This document shows positions 1 to 10,467 of a DNA stretch of 64,000 bases, one piece after another. The notes beneath the pieces are model-generated. The model was not told the DNA's origin, made no database searches, and saw nothing but the letters and a program-made list of their open reading frames with translations. A program made the translations under genes and the position numbers. The stretch is from assembly GCF_032452875.1 (NCBI RefSeq), contig NC_083876.1, forward strand, positions 3,782,001-3,846,000, read 5' to 3'. The stretch's first letter is position 1. Every line of letters starts with the position of its first letter. Source of the stretch: Bos javanicus (lineage: Eukaryota; Chordata; Mammalia; Artiodactyla; Bovidae).

Positions 1-1229
1 CTCAAGATTGCTTTGGCTATTCGAGGTTTTTTGTATTTCCATACAAATTTTGAAATTATTTGTTCTAGCTCTGTGAAAAATACCGTTGGTAGCTTGATAG
101 GGATTGCATTGAATCTATAAATTGCTTTAGGTAGTGTACTCATTTTCACTATATTGATTCTTCCAATCTGTGTACATGGTATATTTCTCCATCTATTAAT
201 GTCCTCTTTGATTTCTTTCACCAGTGTTTTATAGTTTTCTATATATAGGTCTTTAGTTTCTTTAGGTAGATATATTCCTAAGTATTTTATTCTTTTCATT
301 GCAATGGTGAATGAAATAGATTCCTTAATTTCTCTTAATATTTTCCCATTATTAGTGTATAGGAATGCAAGGGATTTCTATGTGTTGATTTTATATCCTG
401 CAACTTTACTATATTCGTTGATTAGCTCTAGTAATTTTCTGGTGGAGTCTTTAGGGTTTTCTATATAGAGGATCATGCCATCTGCAGTGAGAGTTTTACT
501 TCTTCTTTTCCAATTTGGATTCCTTTTATTTCTTTTTCTGCTCTGACTGTTGTGGCCTAAACTTCCAAAACTATGTTGAATAGTAGTGGTTAAAGTGGGC
601 ACCCTTGTCTTGTTCCTGACTTTAGAGGAAATGCTTTCAATTCTTCACCATTGAGGATAATGTTTACTGTGGGTTTGTCATATATAGCCTTTTATTATGT
701 TGAGGTATGTTCCTTCTATTCCTGCTTTCTGAAGATTGAATCTTGTCAAAGGCTTTCTCTGCCTCTATTGAGGTAATCATATGGCTTTTATTTTTCAATT
801 TGTTAATGTGGTGTATTACATTGACTTGTGGATATTCAAGAATTCTTGCATCCCTGGGATAAAACCCACTTGGTCGTGGTGTATAATCTTTTTAATGTTT
901 TGTTGTGCTCTGATTGATAGAATTTTGTTAAGGATTTTTGTATCTATGTTCATCAGTGATATTGGCCTGTAGTTTTCTTTTTTTGTTGCATCTTTGTCAG
1001 GTTTTTGTATTAGGGTGATATTAGCCTCATAGAATGAGTTTGGAGGTTTACCTTCCTCTGTAATTTTCTGGAAGAGTTTGAGTAGGATAGGTGTTAGCTC
1101 TTCTCTAAATTTTTGGTAGAATTCAGCTGTGAAGCCGTCTGGACCTGGGCTTTTGTTTGCTGGAAGATTTATGATTACAGTTTCAATTTCTGTACTTGTG
1201 ATGGATCTGTTAGGATTTTCTATTTCTTC
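1..1229 (-). mobile_element. L1 LINE fragment, ORF2 reverse-transcriptase region
   Basis: On the minus strand this encodes part of L1 ORF2, including the block KSPGPDGFTAEFYQKFREEL and the text around the FADD catalytic box. It aligns by eye with the L1 copies at 17285-20440 and 23026-26377. The copy is broken: near 473-490 the other copies read TTTGCAGATGAC, whereas this one lacks four bases just before the box and has GGC for the second Asp codon, so frame and active site are both lost. The left end runs off the window. The right end at 1229 stops inside ORF2, so this is a 5'-truncated insertion. Confidence 0.95.
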
Positions 1230-1665
1230 CTAGAACCAGGTTTTCAATGCCAGTAGTCTGATTCCACAATCTATGCTCTTAGGCTCTTCTATCCTATGAA
1301 ATGCAATACCAAAATAAAATAACATAAAATCTGCAAGAAAAAACACACATCTTAGATGATTATTCAGTGTTTGAGTATCAAATGTGTAAATGTCATCTGA
1401 CTGACAAAGCAGGGTATTTATGTCCTCCGCTTCCTTGTACAGGTGACTTTTACACACAATATCATCTAAGATTTTAGGACCAAAATATCACTTGTGACTG
1501 AGTTGTTTTGCTAAGTCATTACCAATTTGTTTTAAAAGACATTTCTGAAAATTGCACATTCAAAGCTGTGATCCTTCCTAAAAGACTTGACATATCTATG
1601 CTAAATTTTATCAATGACTAAAGCCTAAAAATCAAATAGCTTCATCCAGTGATAAAAAGCATCAC
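1230..1665. other. Unassigned sequence with possible MIR-like remnant
   Basis: There is no gene here. Bases 1240-1290 (CCAGTAGTCTGATTCCACAA and following) weakly resemble the 3' part of an ancient mammalian-wide MIR SINE; this is recognition by eye only. The rest is AT-rich single-copy-looking sequence. Confidence 0.4.
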
Positions 1666-3392
1666 TTCACTTCAGTTGCTCAGTCATGTCTGACTCTTTG
1701 CAACCCCGTGGACTGCAGCACGCCAGGCTTCCCTGTCCATCACCAGCTCCCGGGATTGTTCAAACTCATGTCCATTGAGCCAGTGATGCCATTCAATCAC
1801 CCCATCTTCTGTCGTCCCCTTCTCCTTCTGCCTTCAATCATCCCCATCATCAAGATCTTTTCTAATGAGTCAGTTCTTCGCATCAGGTGGCCAAAGTATT
1901 GGAGCTTCAACTTCAGCATCAGTTCTGTCAAATGAATATTCAGGACTGATTTCCTTTAGGATTGACTGGTCTTACCTCCTTGCAGTCCAAGGGACTCTCA
2001 AGAGTCTTATTCAACACCGTAGTTCAAAAGCATCAATTCTTTGATGCTCAGCTTTCTTATGGTCCAGGTTTCACACCCATACATGATTACTGGAAAAGCC
2101 ATAGCTTTTAAGAAATGGATCTTTGTTGTCAAAGTACTGTCTTTGTTTTTTAAAATGCTGTCTAGGTTGGTCATAACTTTTCTTTCAAGGAGCAAGTTTT
2201 TGTTTTTTGGCTTTTTTAATTTCATGGCTGCAGACATCATCTACAGGATTTTGGAGTCCAACAAAATAATGTCACTCATATTTCCATTGTTTCCCCATCT
2301 ATTTGCCATGAAATAATGGGCCTGGGTGCCATGATCTTAGTTTTCTGAATGTTGAGTTTTAAGCCAATATTTTCACTCTCCTCTTTCACTTTCATTAAAA
2401 AGCCCTTTAGTTCCCTTTTGCTTTTTGCCATTAGGGTGGCGTCATCTACATATCTAAGATTATTTATATTTTTCCCAGCAATATTGATTCCAGCTTGTGC
2501 TTCATCCAGACTTGCCTTTTTCATGATGTAATATACATATAAGTTAAATAAGCAGGGTTACAATATACAGCTTCGATGTACTCCTTTTCCAATTTGGAAA
2601 CATTCCATTGTTTCATGTTGGGTTATAGCTGTTGCTTCTTGAACTGCATACAGATTTCTCAGGAGGCAGGTAAGGTGTTCTGATATTCCCATCTCTTTCA
2701 GAATTTTCCACAGTTTGTTGTGATCCACACAATCAATGGCTTTTGCACAGTCAATAAAGCAGAAGTAATTTTTTTTTATTCCTGTAATTTTATTGCTTTA
2801 ATATGATCAAATGGATGCTGACATTTTGATATCTGATTCCTCTACCTTTTCAAAATCAAGCTTGAACATCTGGAATTTCTCATTTCACATTGTGTTGAAG
2901 CCATGCTTGGAGAATTATCAGCATTAGTTTGCTAGCATGTGAAATGAGTGCTGTTGTGTGGTAGTTTGAACGTTTTCTGGCATAGCATTTCTTTGCAATT
3001 GGAATGAAAACTGACCTTTTCCAGTTCTGGGGCCACTGATGAGTTATCCAAGTTTGCTGGCATATTGAGGGCAGCACTTTAACAACATTAGTTGTTAACG
3101 TGGAATTCCATTACCTCCACTAGCATTGTTTGTAGTGATGTTTCCTAATGCCCATTTGACTTTGTACTCCAGGATGTCTGCTCTAGCTGAGTGATCACAA
3201 CACCATGGTTATCTGGGTCATTAAGAACATTTTTGTATAGATCCTCTGTGTATTCTTGCCACCTCTTCTTAATATCATCTGCTTCTACTAAATCCATACC
3301 TTTTATACCCTTAATTATGCCCATATTTGAGTGAAAGATTCCTTTGGTATCTCCAATTTTCTGGAAGAGATCTCTTCTTTTGCCCATTCTAT
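1666..3392 (-). mobile_element. BovB (RTE) LINE, 5'-truncated
   Basis: The plus strand begins with the reverse complement of the BovB 3' end (CAGTCATGTCTGACTCTTTG) and continues back through the RT into the linker before it (residues MGKRRDLFQKIGDTKG on the minus strand, about 3340-3387). The catalytic box reads YVDD rather than the usual YADD (minus ORF at 2276-2524). Reading frames are broken repeatedly and 2770-2860 is strongly diverged, so this is an old copy. It stops at about 3392, next to an A-run, and lacks the endonuclease. Confidence 0.95.
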
Positions 3393-3402
3393 TGTAGAAA
3401 AG

Positions 3403-3422
3403 AAAAAAAAAAAAAAAAAAAA
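3403..3422 (+). repeat. Poly(A) run between two BovB copies
   Basis: An uninterrupted run of 20 A lies between the truncated 5' end of the BovB at 1666-3392 and the next BovB tail. It could be a slipped A-rich target or the remains of another retroposed tail. Confidence 0.9.
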
Positions 3423-3877
3423 CCTACCTACAAAGGGAATTTTATTTACTGAAGATGACCACAGTAGTAACACAGTTCAGTTCAGTTCAGTTCAGTCTCT
3501 CGCTCTTGTCCGACTCATTGCGAACCCATGAAATGAGGCACGCCAGGCCTCCCTGCCCATCACCAACTCCCGGAGATCATTCAGACTGACATCCATTGAG
3601 TCAGTGATGCCATCCAGCCATCTTATCCTATGTCATCCCCTTCTCCTCTTGCCCCAAATCCCTAGAAGCATCAGAGTCTTTTCCAATGAGTCAACACTTC
3701 GCATGAGGTGGCCAAAGTACTGGAGTTTCAGCTTTAGCATCACTCCTTCCAAAGAAATCCCAGGGCTGATCTCTTTCAGAATGGACTGGTTGGATCTCCT
3801 TGCAGTCCAAGGGACTCTAAAGAGTCTTCTCCAACACCACAGTTCAAAAGCAGTAATTCTTCAGCGCTCAGCCTTCT

Positions 3878-5340
3878 TCACAGTCCAAACTCACATCCAT
3901 ACATGACCACAGGAAAAACGATAGCCTTGACTAGATGAACCTTTGTTGGCAAAGTTATGTCTCTGCTTTTGAATATGCTATCTAGGTTGGTCATAACTTT
4001 CCTTCCAAGGAGTAAGCGTCTTTTAATTTCATGGCTGCAGTCACCATCTGCAGTGATTTTGGAGCCCGCAAAAATAAAGTCTGACACTGTTTCCACTGTT
4101 TCCCCATCTATTTCCCATGAAGTGATGGGACGGGATGCCATGATCTTCGTTTTCTGAATGTTGAGCTTTAAGCCAACTTTTTCACTCTCCTCTGTCACTT
4201 TCATCAAGAGGCCTTTTAGTTCCTCTTCACTTTCTGCCATAAGGGTGGTGTCATCGGCATAGCTGAGGTTATTGATATTTCTTCCAGCATTCTTGATTCC
4301 AGCTTCTGTTTTTTCCATTCCAGTGTTTCTCATGATGTACTCTGCATATAAGTTAAATAAGCAGGGTGACATATACACCCTTGACGTACTCCTTTTTCTA
4401 TTTGGAACCTGTCTGTTGTTCTAAGTCCAGTTCGAACTGTTGCTTCCTGACCTGCATACAGATTTCTCAAGAGGCAGGTCAGGAGGTCTGGTATTCCCAT
4501 CTCTTTCAGAATTTTCCACAATTTATTGTGATCCACACAGTGAAAGGCTTTGGCATAGTCAATAAAGGAGACATAGATGTTTTTCTGGAACTCTCTTGCT
4601 TTTTCAAGGATCCAGCGGATATTGGCAATTATCTGGTTCCTCTGCCTTTTCTAAAACCAATTGAACAACTGGAAGTTCACAGTTCGTGTATTGCTGAATC
4701 CTGGCTTGGAGAATTTTGAGCATTACTTTACTAGCAGGTGAGATGAGTGCAATTGTGCGGTAGTTTGAGCATTCTTTGGCATTACCTTTCTTTGGGATTG
4801 GAATGAAAACTGACCTTTTCCAGTCCTGTGGCCATGCTGAGTTTTCCAAATTTGCTGGCGTATTGAGTGCAGCACTTTCACAGCATCATCTTTCAGAATT
4901 TGAAATAGCTCAACTGGAATTCCATCACCTCCACTAGCTTTGTTCTTAGTGATGCTTTCTAAGCCCCACTTGACTTCACATTCCAGGATGTCTGGCTCTA
5001 GATCAGTGATCACACCATCGTGATTCTCTTGGTTGTGACGATCTTTTTTGAACAGTTCTTCTGTGTATTCTTGCCACCTCTTCTTAATATCTTCTGCTTC
5101 TGTTAGGTCCATACCATTTCTGTCCTTTATCGAGCCTATCTTTGTTTGAAATGTTCCCTTGGTATCTCTAATTTTCTTGAAAAGATCTCTAGTCTTTTCC
5201 ATTCTGTTGTTTTCCTCTATTTCTTTGCATTGATCACTGAGGAAGGCTTTCTTATGTCTTCTTGCTATTCTTTGGAACTCTGCATTCAGATGTTTATATC
5301 TTTCCTTTTCTCCTTTGCTTTTCACTTCTTTTCTTTTCAT
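3878..5340 (-). pseudogene. BovB reverse transcriptase, frameshifted
   Basis: This is the RT half of the same element. The first frame (5340-4723) carries the basic linker and the RT entry KASGGDGIPVELFQILKDD, then shifts frame just after IWKTQ. The continuation in another frame includes WPQDWKRSVFIPIPKKGNAK at about 4840-4780. The frame 4378-3878 has the catalytic box SYADDTTLMAES and the thumb-side GLKLNIQKTKIMASRPITSW. YADD is intact here, but at least two frameshifts separate the parts. The enzyme would have copied BovB RNA at the nicked target. Confidence 0.85.
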
Positions 5341-6030
5341 AGCTATTTGTAAGGCTTCCCCATACAGCCATTTTGCTTTTTTGCATTTCTTTTCTATGGG
5401 GTTGGTCTTGATTCCTGTCTCCTATACAATGTCACGAACCTCAGTCCATAGTTCATCAGGCACTGTATCTATCAGATCTAGTCCCTTAATTCTATTTCTC
5501 ACTTCCACTGTATAATCATAAGGGAATTGATTTAGGTCATACCTGAATGGTCTAGTGGTTTTCCCTACTTTCTTAAATTTAAGTCTGAATTTGGTAATAC
5601 GGAGTCCATGATCTGAGCCACAGTCAGCTCCTGGTCTTGTTTTTGTTGACTATATAGAGCTCCATCTTTGGCTGCAAAGTATATAATCAATCTGATTTCG
5701 GTGTTGACTATCTGATGATGTCCATGTGTAGAGTCTTCTCTTGTGTTGTTGGAAGAGGGTGTTTGCTCTGAGCAGTGCATTTTCTTGGCAAAACTCTATT
5801 AGTCTTTGCCCTGCTTCATTCCATATTCCAAGGCCAAATTTGCCTGTTACTCCAGGTGTTTCTTGACTTCCTACTTTTGCATTCCAGTCCCCTGTAATGA
5901 AAAGGACATCTTTTTTGGATGTTGGTTCTGAAAGGTCTTGTAGGTCTTCATGGAACCGTTCAACTTCAGCTTCTTCAGCGTTACTGGTTGGGGCATAGAC
6001 TTGGATTACTCTGATATTGAACGGTTTGCC

Positions 6031-6354
6031 TTAGAAATGAACTGAGATCATTCTGTCATTTTTGAGATTGCATCCAAGTACTGCATTTCGGAATCTTTTG
6101 TTGACCATGATCACTACTCCATTTCTTCTGAGGGATTCCTGCCTGCAGTAGTAGATATAATGGTCATCTGAGTTAAATTCACCCATTCCAGTCCATTTTA
6201 GTTCACTGATTCCTAGAATGTTGACATTCACTCTTGCCATCTCTTGTTTGACCACTTCCAATTTGCCTCGATTCATGGACCTGACATTCCAGGTTCCTAT
6301 GCAATATTGTTCTTTATAACATCGGACCTTGCTTCTATCTCCAGTCATATCCAC
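6031..6354 (-). pseudogene. BovB endonuclease (APE-like) N-terminal part
   Basis: This 107-residue open frame begins the BovB endonuclease domain, which in RTE elements nicks target DNA to prime reverse transcription. Visible landmarks are GTWNVRSM near residue 20, the family's GISELKWTGMGEF segment, and CRQESLRRNGVVIMV. The Glu in SELKW matches the conserved metal-binding Glu of APE-like nucleases; that assignment is from family knowledge. The frame stops at 6031. The downstream half of the domain (about 6000-5500) is in other frames, so the protein is split. The Met start is simply the first in frame; the original start may lie further 5'. Confidence 0.85.
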
Positions 6355-6699
6355 AGATGGATATTGTTTTTACTTTGACTCCATCCCTTCATTCTTTCTG
6401 GAGTTATTTCTCCACTGATCTCCAGTAGCATATTGGGCACCTACTGCCCTGGGGAGTTCCTCTTTCCGTATCCTATCATTTTGCCTTTTCATACTGTTCA
6501 TGGGGTTCTCAAGGCAAGAATACTGAAGTGGTTTGCTTTTCCCTTCTCCAGTGGACCACATTCTGTCAGATCTCTCCACCATGACCCACCCGTCTTGGCT
6601 TGCCCCATGGGCATGGTTTAGTTTCATTGAGTTAGACAAGGCTGTGGTCCTAGTGTGATTAGATTGACTAGTTTTCTGTGAGTATGGTTTCAGTATGTC

Positions 6700-7030
6700 T
6701 GCCCTCTGATGCCCTCTTGCAACACCTACCGTCTTATTTGGGTTTCTCTTACCTTGGGAGTGGGGTATCTCTTCACGGCTGCTCCAACAAAGGGCAGCCT
6801 CTGCTCCTTACCTTGGATAAGGGATATCTCCTCACCAACGCCCTTCCTGACCTTCAGTGTGGGATAACTCCTCTAGGCCCTTCTGTGCCCACGCAGCCAC
6901 TGCTACTCCCAGCCGCTGCCCCTGACCTCGGACGTGGGGTAACTCCTCTTGGCCACTGCCCTTCAGGCATGGGGTCCTCCTGGCTTCTGCCCCTGACCTC
7001 AGACGTGGTGTAGCTCCTCTCACCCGTGCT
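6700..7030 (-). repeat. BovB 5' leader with imperfect internal repeats
   Basis: The plus strand shows a recurring unit of the form CTGACCTCGGACGTGGGGTA followed by ACTCCTCT. Versions lie near 6748-6775, 6807-6830, 6848-6875, 6922-6950 and 6990-7016, spaced roughly 40-75 bp apart. The stretch is much more GC-rich than its surroundings, as expected for the LINE 5' UTR/promoter. Open frames here (for example 6678-7013) have no LINE protein similarity and I do not consider them coding. Confidence 0.7.
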
Positions 7031-7123
7031 TAGTATGCCGGTCGCAGCCGCCCGTGCTTCATAAACAGTCCTATTCCTTTAGAAGATCTATTTATTGTGC
7101 TGATTATTGTATTTTATTTTCCG

Positions 7124-7823
7124 TTTATTTATTTGGATGTTTCAGGTCTTCACTGAAGCACACAAAATCTTCATTGTGCTATGGGAGATCTTTTATTACA
7201 GTAGACACAGTCACTAGTTAGGGCGTTTGGGTCCAGTAGTTGTGGTGTGTGGGCTTAGTTGTTCCTCAGCATGTAGGATTTTAGTTCCCCTTTGTTGTTG
7301 TTCAGTTGCCCAGTCATGTCTGAATCTTTGTGACCCCATGGACTGCAGCACGCCAAACCTCCTTGTCTCTTACCATCTTCTGAAGTTTACCTAAATTCAT
7401 GTTCATGGCATCAATGATGCCATCCAGCCATCTCATCCTTTGATGACCTCTTTTCCTTTTGTTCTCAATCTTTCATAGCATCAGGGACATTTCCAGTGAA
7501 TCAGCAGTTCTCATCAGGTGATCAAAATACTGGAGCTTCAGCTTCAGCATCTGTCCCTCCAATGAGTATTCAGGGGTATTTCCCTTAAGATTGATTGGTT
7601 TGATATCCTTGCTGTTCAAGGGACTTTCAGGAGTCTTTTCCAGCACCACAGTTCAAAGCCATTAATTCTTTGATACTCTGTCTTCTTTATGGCCCAGTTC
7701 TCACAACCAAACGTGACCTTTGGGAAGACCATAGCCTTCACTATTTCCTCTACCAGGGACCAAACCCACGTCCCCTGCATTGCAAGGAGGGTTCTTAACC
7801 ACTGAACCACTAGAGGAGTTCAC
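7124..7823 (-). mobile_element. CHR-type tRNA-derived SINE, split by BovB
   Basis: The two halves are 7124-7283 and 7746-7823. Read on the minus strand, the right half is a tRNA-like head (AGTGGTTCAGTGGTTAAGAA, resembling an A box, and GGTTTGGTCCCTGG, resembling a B box). The left half is the SINE body ending in TTTATTTATTT-type tail sequence. Removing 7284-7745 restores one continuous SINE of the cetartiodactyl CHR family. The family name is my recognition; the split is seen directly. Confidence 0.75.
7284..7745 (-). mobile_element. BovB 3' fragment nested in a CHR SINE
   Basis: The plus strand runs from the BovB tail (TTGTTCAGTTGCCCAGTCAT) to the segment coding VMYGCE-type C-terminal residues near 7710-7740. 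Only about 460 bp is present. Its orientation is the same as the host SINE. Boundaries are good to about 10 bp. Confidence 0.85.
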
Positions 7824-7917
7824 AATGACTATTTTTATTTTAGATTAAACTTTGAAATAAGACAATATCATTCTTCCAACATTTTTTTATCAATTTTTTA
7901 AAAAAATTCTGTCATTT

Positions 7918-7918
<1 letters not shown>

Positions 7919-7953
<35 letters not shown>
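7919..7953. repeat. (CA)n(TA)n microsatellite
   Basis: About 12 CA units are followed by about 5 AT units, giving a compound dinucleotide repeat. Confidence 0.95.
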
Positions 7954-8243
7954 AGCAAATTGCCAGTTTCTACAAAAGATTTTTTTTTTTACATATTTTG
8001 ATTAGCATTAATATCATATTGAATCTACAGGTCAATCTGGAGAATACTGATGTATCAATACAAGCATTTCAATTCACAAAATAGCATCATAATTTTAAAT
8101 TGCTCTCAGTGATATCTTCTAATTTTTATTTTAGAGATTTAGCATATTTTTTGATAAATACAGTCTAAGAATTTTGATGTTATATATGGTGTTTTAATTG
8201 CATTTTTCCCCCCAATTTTTTCTGATCCTACAGAAGGATAATT

Positions 8244-8380
8244 TGACCCTCTAGGAAGCTTCCAGGAAACCAATCATTGGATTCAGGTGTGGAGACGGTG
8301 GTGGTAGTAAGCTGCAAAGCTGAAACTTAAAGGAATCGACAGAAGGGCACCACCAGGAGTGGAGCCTGTGGCTTAATTTG
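8244..8380 (+). pseudogene. 18S rRNA retropseudogene fragment
   Basis: About 137 bp matches an internal part of 18S rRNA, in order: TGACCC..., AGCTTCCAGGAAACCAA, TGCAAAGCTGAAACTTAAAG, GGGCACCACCAGGAGTGGAG and GGCTTAATTTG. In the functional gene this stretch lies in the 3' half of 18S. Here both ends are cut, several positions differ (for example GAATCGACAGAAGG for GAATTGACGGAAGG), and the segment between GAAACCAA and GCAAAGCTGA is expanded and diverged. It is a dead fragment, probably copied into an old L1 by LINE machinery. Confidence 0.85.
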
Positions 8381-8679
8381 CTGATAATATATAGATATGC
8401 AATGAAATTTTATATACTGATCTTGTTTCCTGCCTGCAGTAATTATTTATTTTGCTCACTAAAGGTTACCCTTGCAGATTTTTTAAAATATTTCTACATA
8501 TGTAATCATGTCACCTACAATTAAATACAGTTCTTCTTTTTTCTCTCCAACTATGTTCTTTTTTACTTATTTTTATCACCTATTGTAGAGGTCAGGACCT
8601 CCAGTGAAATGGCAAATAGAAATGAGGAAAGACACTCTTGCTTTGTTGTGAATCTTTGGGATAAAGTTTAGTATTTTAT

Positions 8680-8842
8680 GATTCAGTTCAGTTCATTTCA
8701 GTCATTCAGTCTTTTGCAACCCTATGGACCACAGCAAAACAGGCATCCTAGTCCATCACCAATTCCTGGAATTTACCCAAACTCATGTCCATTGAGTCAA
8801 TGATGCCATCCAACCATCTTATCTTCTGTTGTTTCCTTTCAA
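8680..8842 (-). mobile_element. BovB 3' terminal fragment
   Basis: A piece of about 160 bp runs from the (CTGAA)n-type tail (GATTCAGTTCAGTTCA at 8681) to the segment GATGCCATCCAACCATCTTA. It contains no coding capacity. Confidence 0.85.
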
Positions 8843-8867
8843 AATAATGTTAATTAGAGGATGATTT

Positions 8868-9088
8868 GTTGTTATTTTTGTTGTTTAATCAGTAAGCTGT
8901 GTCTGGCTCTTTTGCAATCTCATGGAATGTAGCCTGCCAGGGCTGTCTGCCCAGTGGGATTCCCCAGGCAGGAATACTATAGTAGGTTGTCATTTTCTTC
9001 TCCAGTGTATATTCCCAACCCAGGGATTGTACAAAAGTCTCTTGCATTTGAAGGTGGATTCTTTACCACTGAGCCACCAGGGAAGCCC
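8868..9088 (-). mobile_element. Bov-tA SINE with perfect TSD
   Basis: On the minus strand the element starts GGCTTCCCTGGTGGCTCAGT, a tRNA-Glu-like head including the A box, and continues into the BovB-derived body (GGAATACTATAGTAGGTTGT on the plus strand). The 12-bp AGAGGATGATTT flanks it at 8856-8867 and 9089-9100, which fixes the insertion boundaries. Confidence 0.92.
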
Positions 9089-9244
9089 AGAGGATGATTT
9101 AGAACTCCTTCATGAGATTCACTAAGTTCTCTTCTATAAATTAATTGTTATAGTTGATTTTTCATGAATATATATAGTTTTAATGCTTTATTGTGGTAGT
9201 GCTTGTGATGGTGGTGTATGTGTGAATGCTTACCTCTAAAGAGA

Positions 9245-9720
9245 TGATCATATTGTTAGAACAGGGTGATAGCTAGAGATGAGCAAAGAAGAGGACACAG
9301 ACCAGGTAGCAGGAAAATACACATTTTGTGAATAACAAAGGTCCTTGGTCAGACACTAAAAAGCATAAGCCTCTAGGGTGACAGGAAATAATACATACCA
9401 TGTATCTTGTAGCAATCGGGGTCCTGAGGCAGATCAAAAACAAAACAAAAAAGCAAGAAAAAGGAGGATTCTCCAGTGTTCAAATGTAACATCTTTCTCA
9501 TTATGCCCTCATTACAATAAAATTAGCCTTGCAAAATAGAAGTACCCACCATGCACCAATGCCATGACACTTCCAATAAAGTGAAAAAATCCCTCCTCCT
9601 TTCAGGAAGCTGAATCTAGGATGAAAACCAGGGCATATGACCTCAAACCCCTCCTTCCTCAATGACTATTCTGCCAATCGTGTTCACACTCCACATAACC
9701 AGCTTGCCAAGAGGAACTCA
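9245..9720 (+). mobile_element. LTR-like block, copy 1 (possible 5' LTR)
   Basis: The block begins with TG and aligns by eye with 12661-13078 over about 430 bp at substantial divergence. Shared anchors are GTTAG...GATAGCTA near the start, GGTCCT...GCAGA in the middle (9420 and 12836), TTGCAATGAAATGAG/TTACAATAAAATTAG (9512 and 12911) and CACTTCC.ATAAAG (9569 and 12968). A sequence like TGGTGGGCCAACCAGGATAA at 9845 may belong to the U5 and primer region. The LTR reading is an inference. Confidence 0.45.
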
Positions 9721-10467
9721 CCTGAGCCTGTCAAATCTCCCTCCTGAGAAAATACTGTCAAATACTTTTTTCTCTTGTCCTCCGAGTCTCATTTCTGAAT
9801 ACTTTCTGCAATGAGAAAAGAACCTACTCTCCAGTAATATAATTGGTGGGCCAACCAGGATAATTCCAGTAATCCTCAGGCTTTCACCTAGCTTGTACTT
9901 GAGAGGTGTTGCTTGACTTCCTGCCACTACTCTCTCTTGCTTTCTTTGTTCATCTTTTGGACATATTTACACATAAAAATCACTAGAGACTTTCCTCTAG
10001 AAGACTCCCATATGAGGGTAAGTGGGTCATGGAACAGACTAGCTAGATGCTTGGTCTGTTTCTTCACTTCAAGACAACTTCCACTCAACGTCTCTAGGCA
10101 CACAGTTTAAAGCATACCACCACTTCCCCTGTGGCTACACTTACAGACTTATTATTGATCCACCTGTGTCTGACTATTCTTGTCTAATTTCTGCAACCCT
10201 GTCTCACTCATACTTTCTTGTCTAACTCTGCTGGAAATAGCGGAAAGAAATTTGTCAAACACCTTCCAATCTTGCCACTAGATCTTGCACAGCTCATTGT
10301 TGTATATGTGCATGACATCATGTCAAGAAAAGCTTCCAGCCACTCTCACAGATATCTAGGGTCTCAAATCATAGGATCTTTGTCCTTGGTTTGCTTTATT
10401 TACCAGTCGATTAACTGTATCAGGTTCAACTTTGTGGAAACATAAACTTCTTGAATAGACAGTAATC
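9721..10467. other. Unassigned sequence after LTR-like block 1
   Basis: If the LTR reading is right this would be the LTR 3' part and leader/internal region. I see no retroviral protein motif. Open frames at 9913-10110 and 10218-10445 show no recognisable domain. Confidence 0.35.

Larger units (their letters stand above)
3473..7062 (-). mobile_element. Near-full-length BovB LINE
   Basis: This is the most complete BovB in the window, about 3.6 kb. Read on the minus strand it has a G/C-rich 5' leader (about 7062-6640), a region leading to the endonuclease start at about 6354, the APE-type endonuclease, a linker, the RT, the C-terminal region and a 3' end with (CTGAA)n repeats at 3473-3496. The order matches RTE-class elements, which have one long ORF coding endonuclease then RT. 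The ORF is broken by several frameshifts, so no intact protein is made. I could not identify a convincing target-site duplication. Confidence 0.95.
7985..9190 (-). mobile_element. Ancient L1 ORF2 remnant, multiply interrupted
   Basis: The host sequence between younger insertions follows L1 ORF2 antisense text in the right order: a CATATTGAATCTACAGGTCA segment near 8017, an ATGTAATCATGTCACCTACA segment near 8500 (around the catalytic box) and the downstream GTTGATTTTTCATGAA segment near 9150. Divergence from the younger L1 copies is large. It is interrupted by the 18S pseudogene at 8244-8380, a BovB tail at 8680-8842 and a Bov-tA at 8868-9088. Confidence 0.55.

Noticed and set aside
6678..7013. 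111-codon frame that could be a secreted peptide
   Set aside because: It lies in the repeated GC-rich BovB 5' leader; its apparent regularity comes from the leader repeats.
8244..8380. Functional rRNA gene
   Set aside because: Only about 137 bp with substitutions and an internal expansion; no rDNA context.
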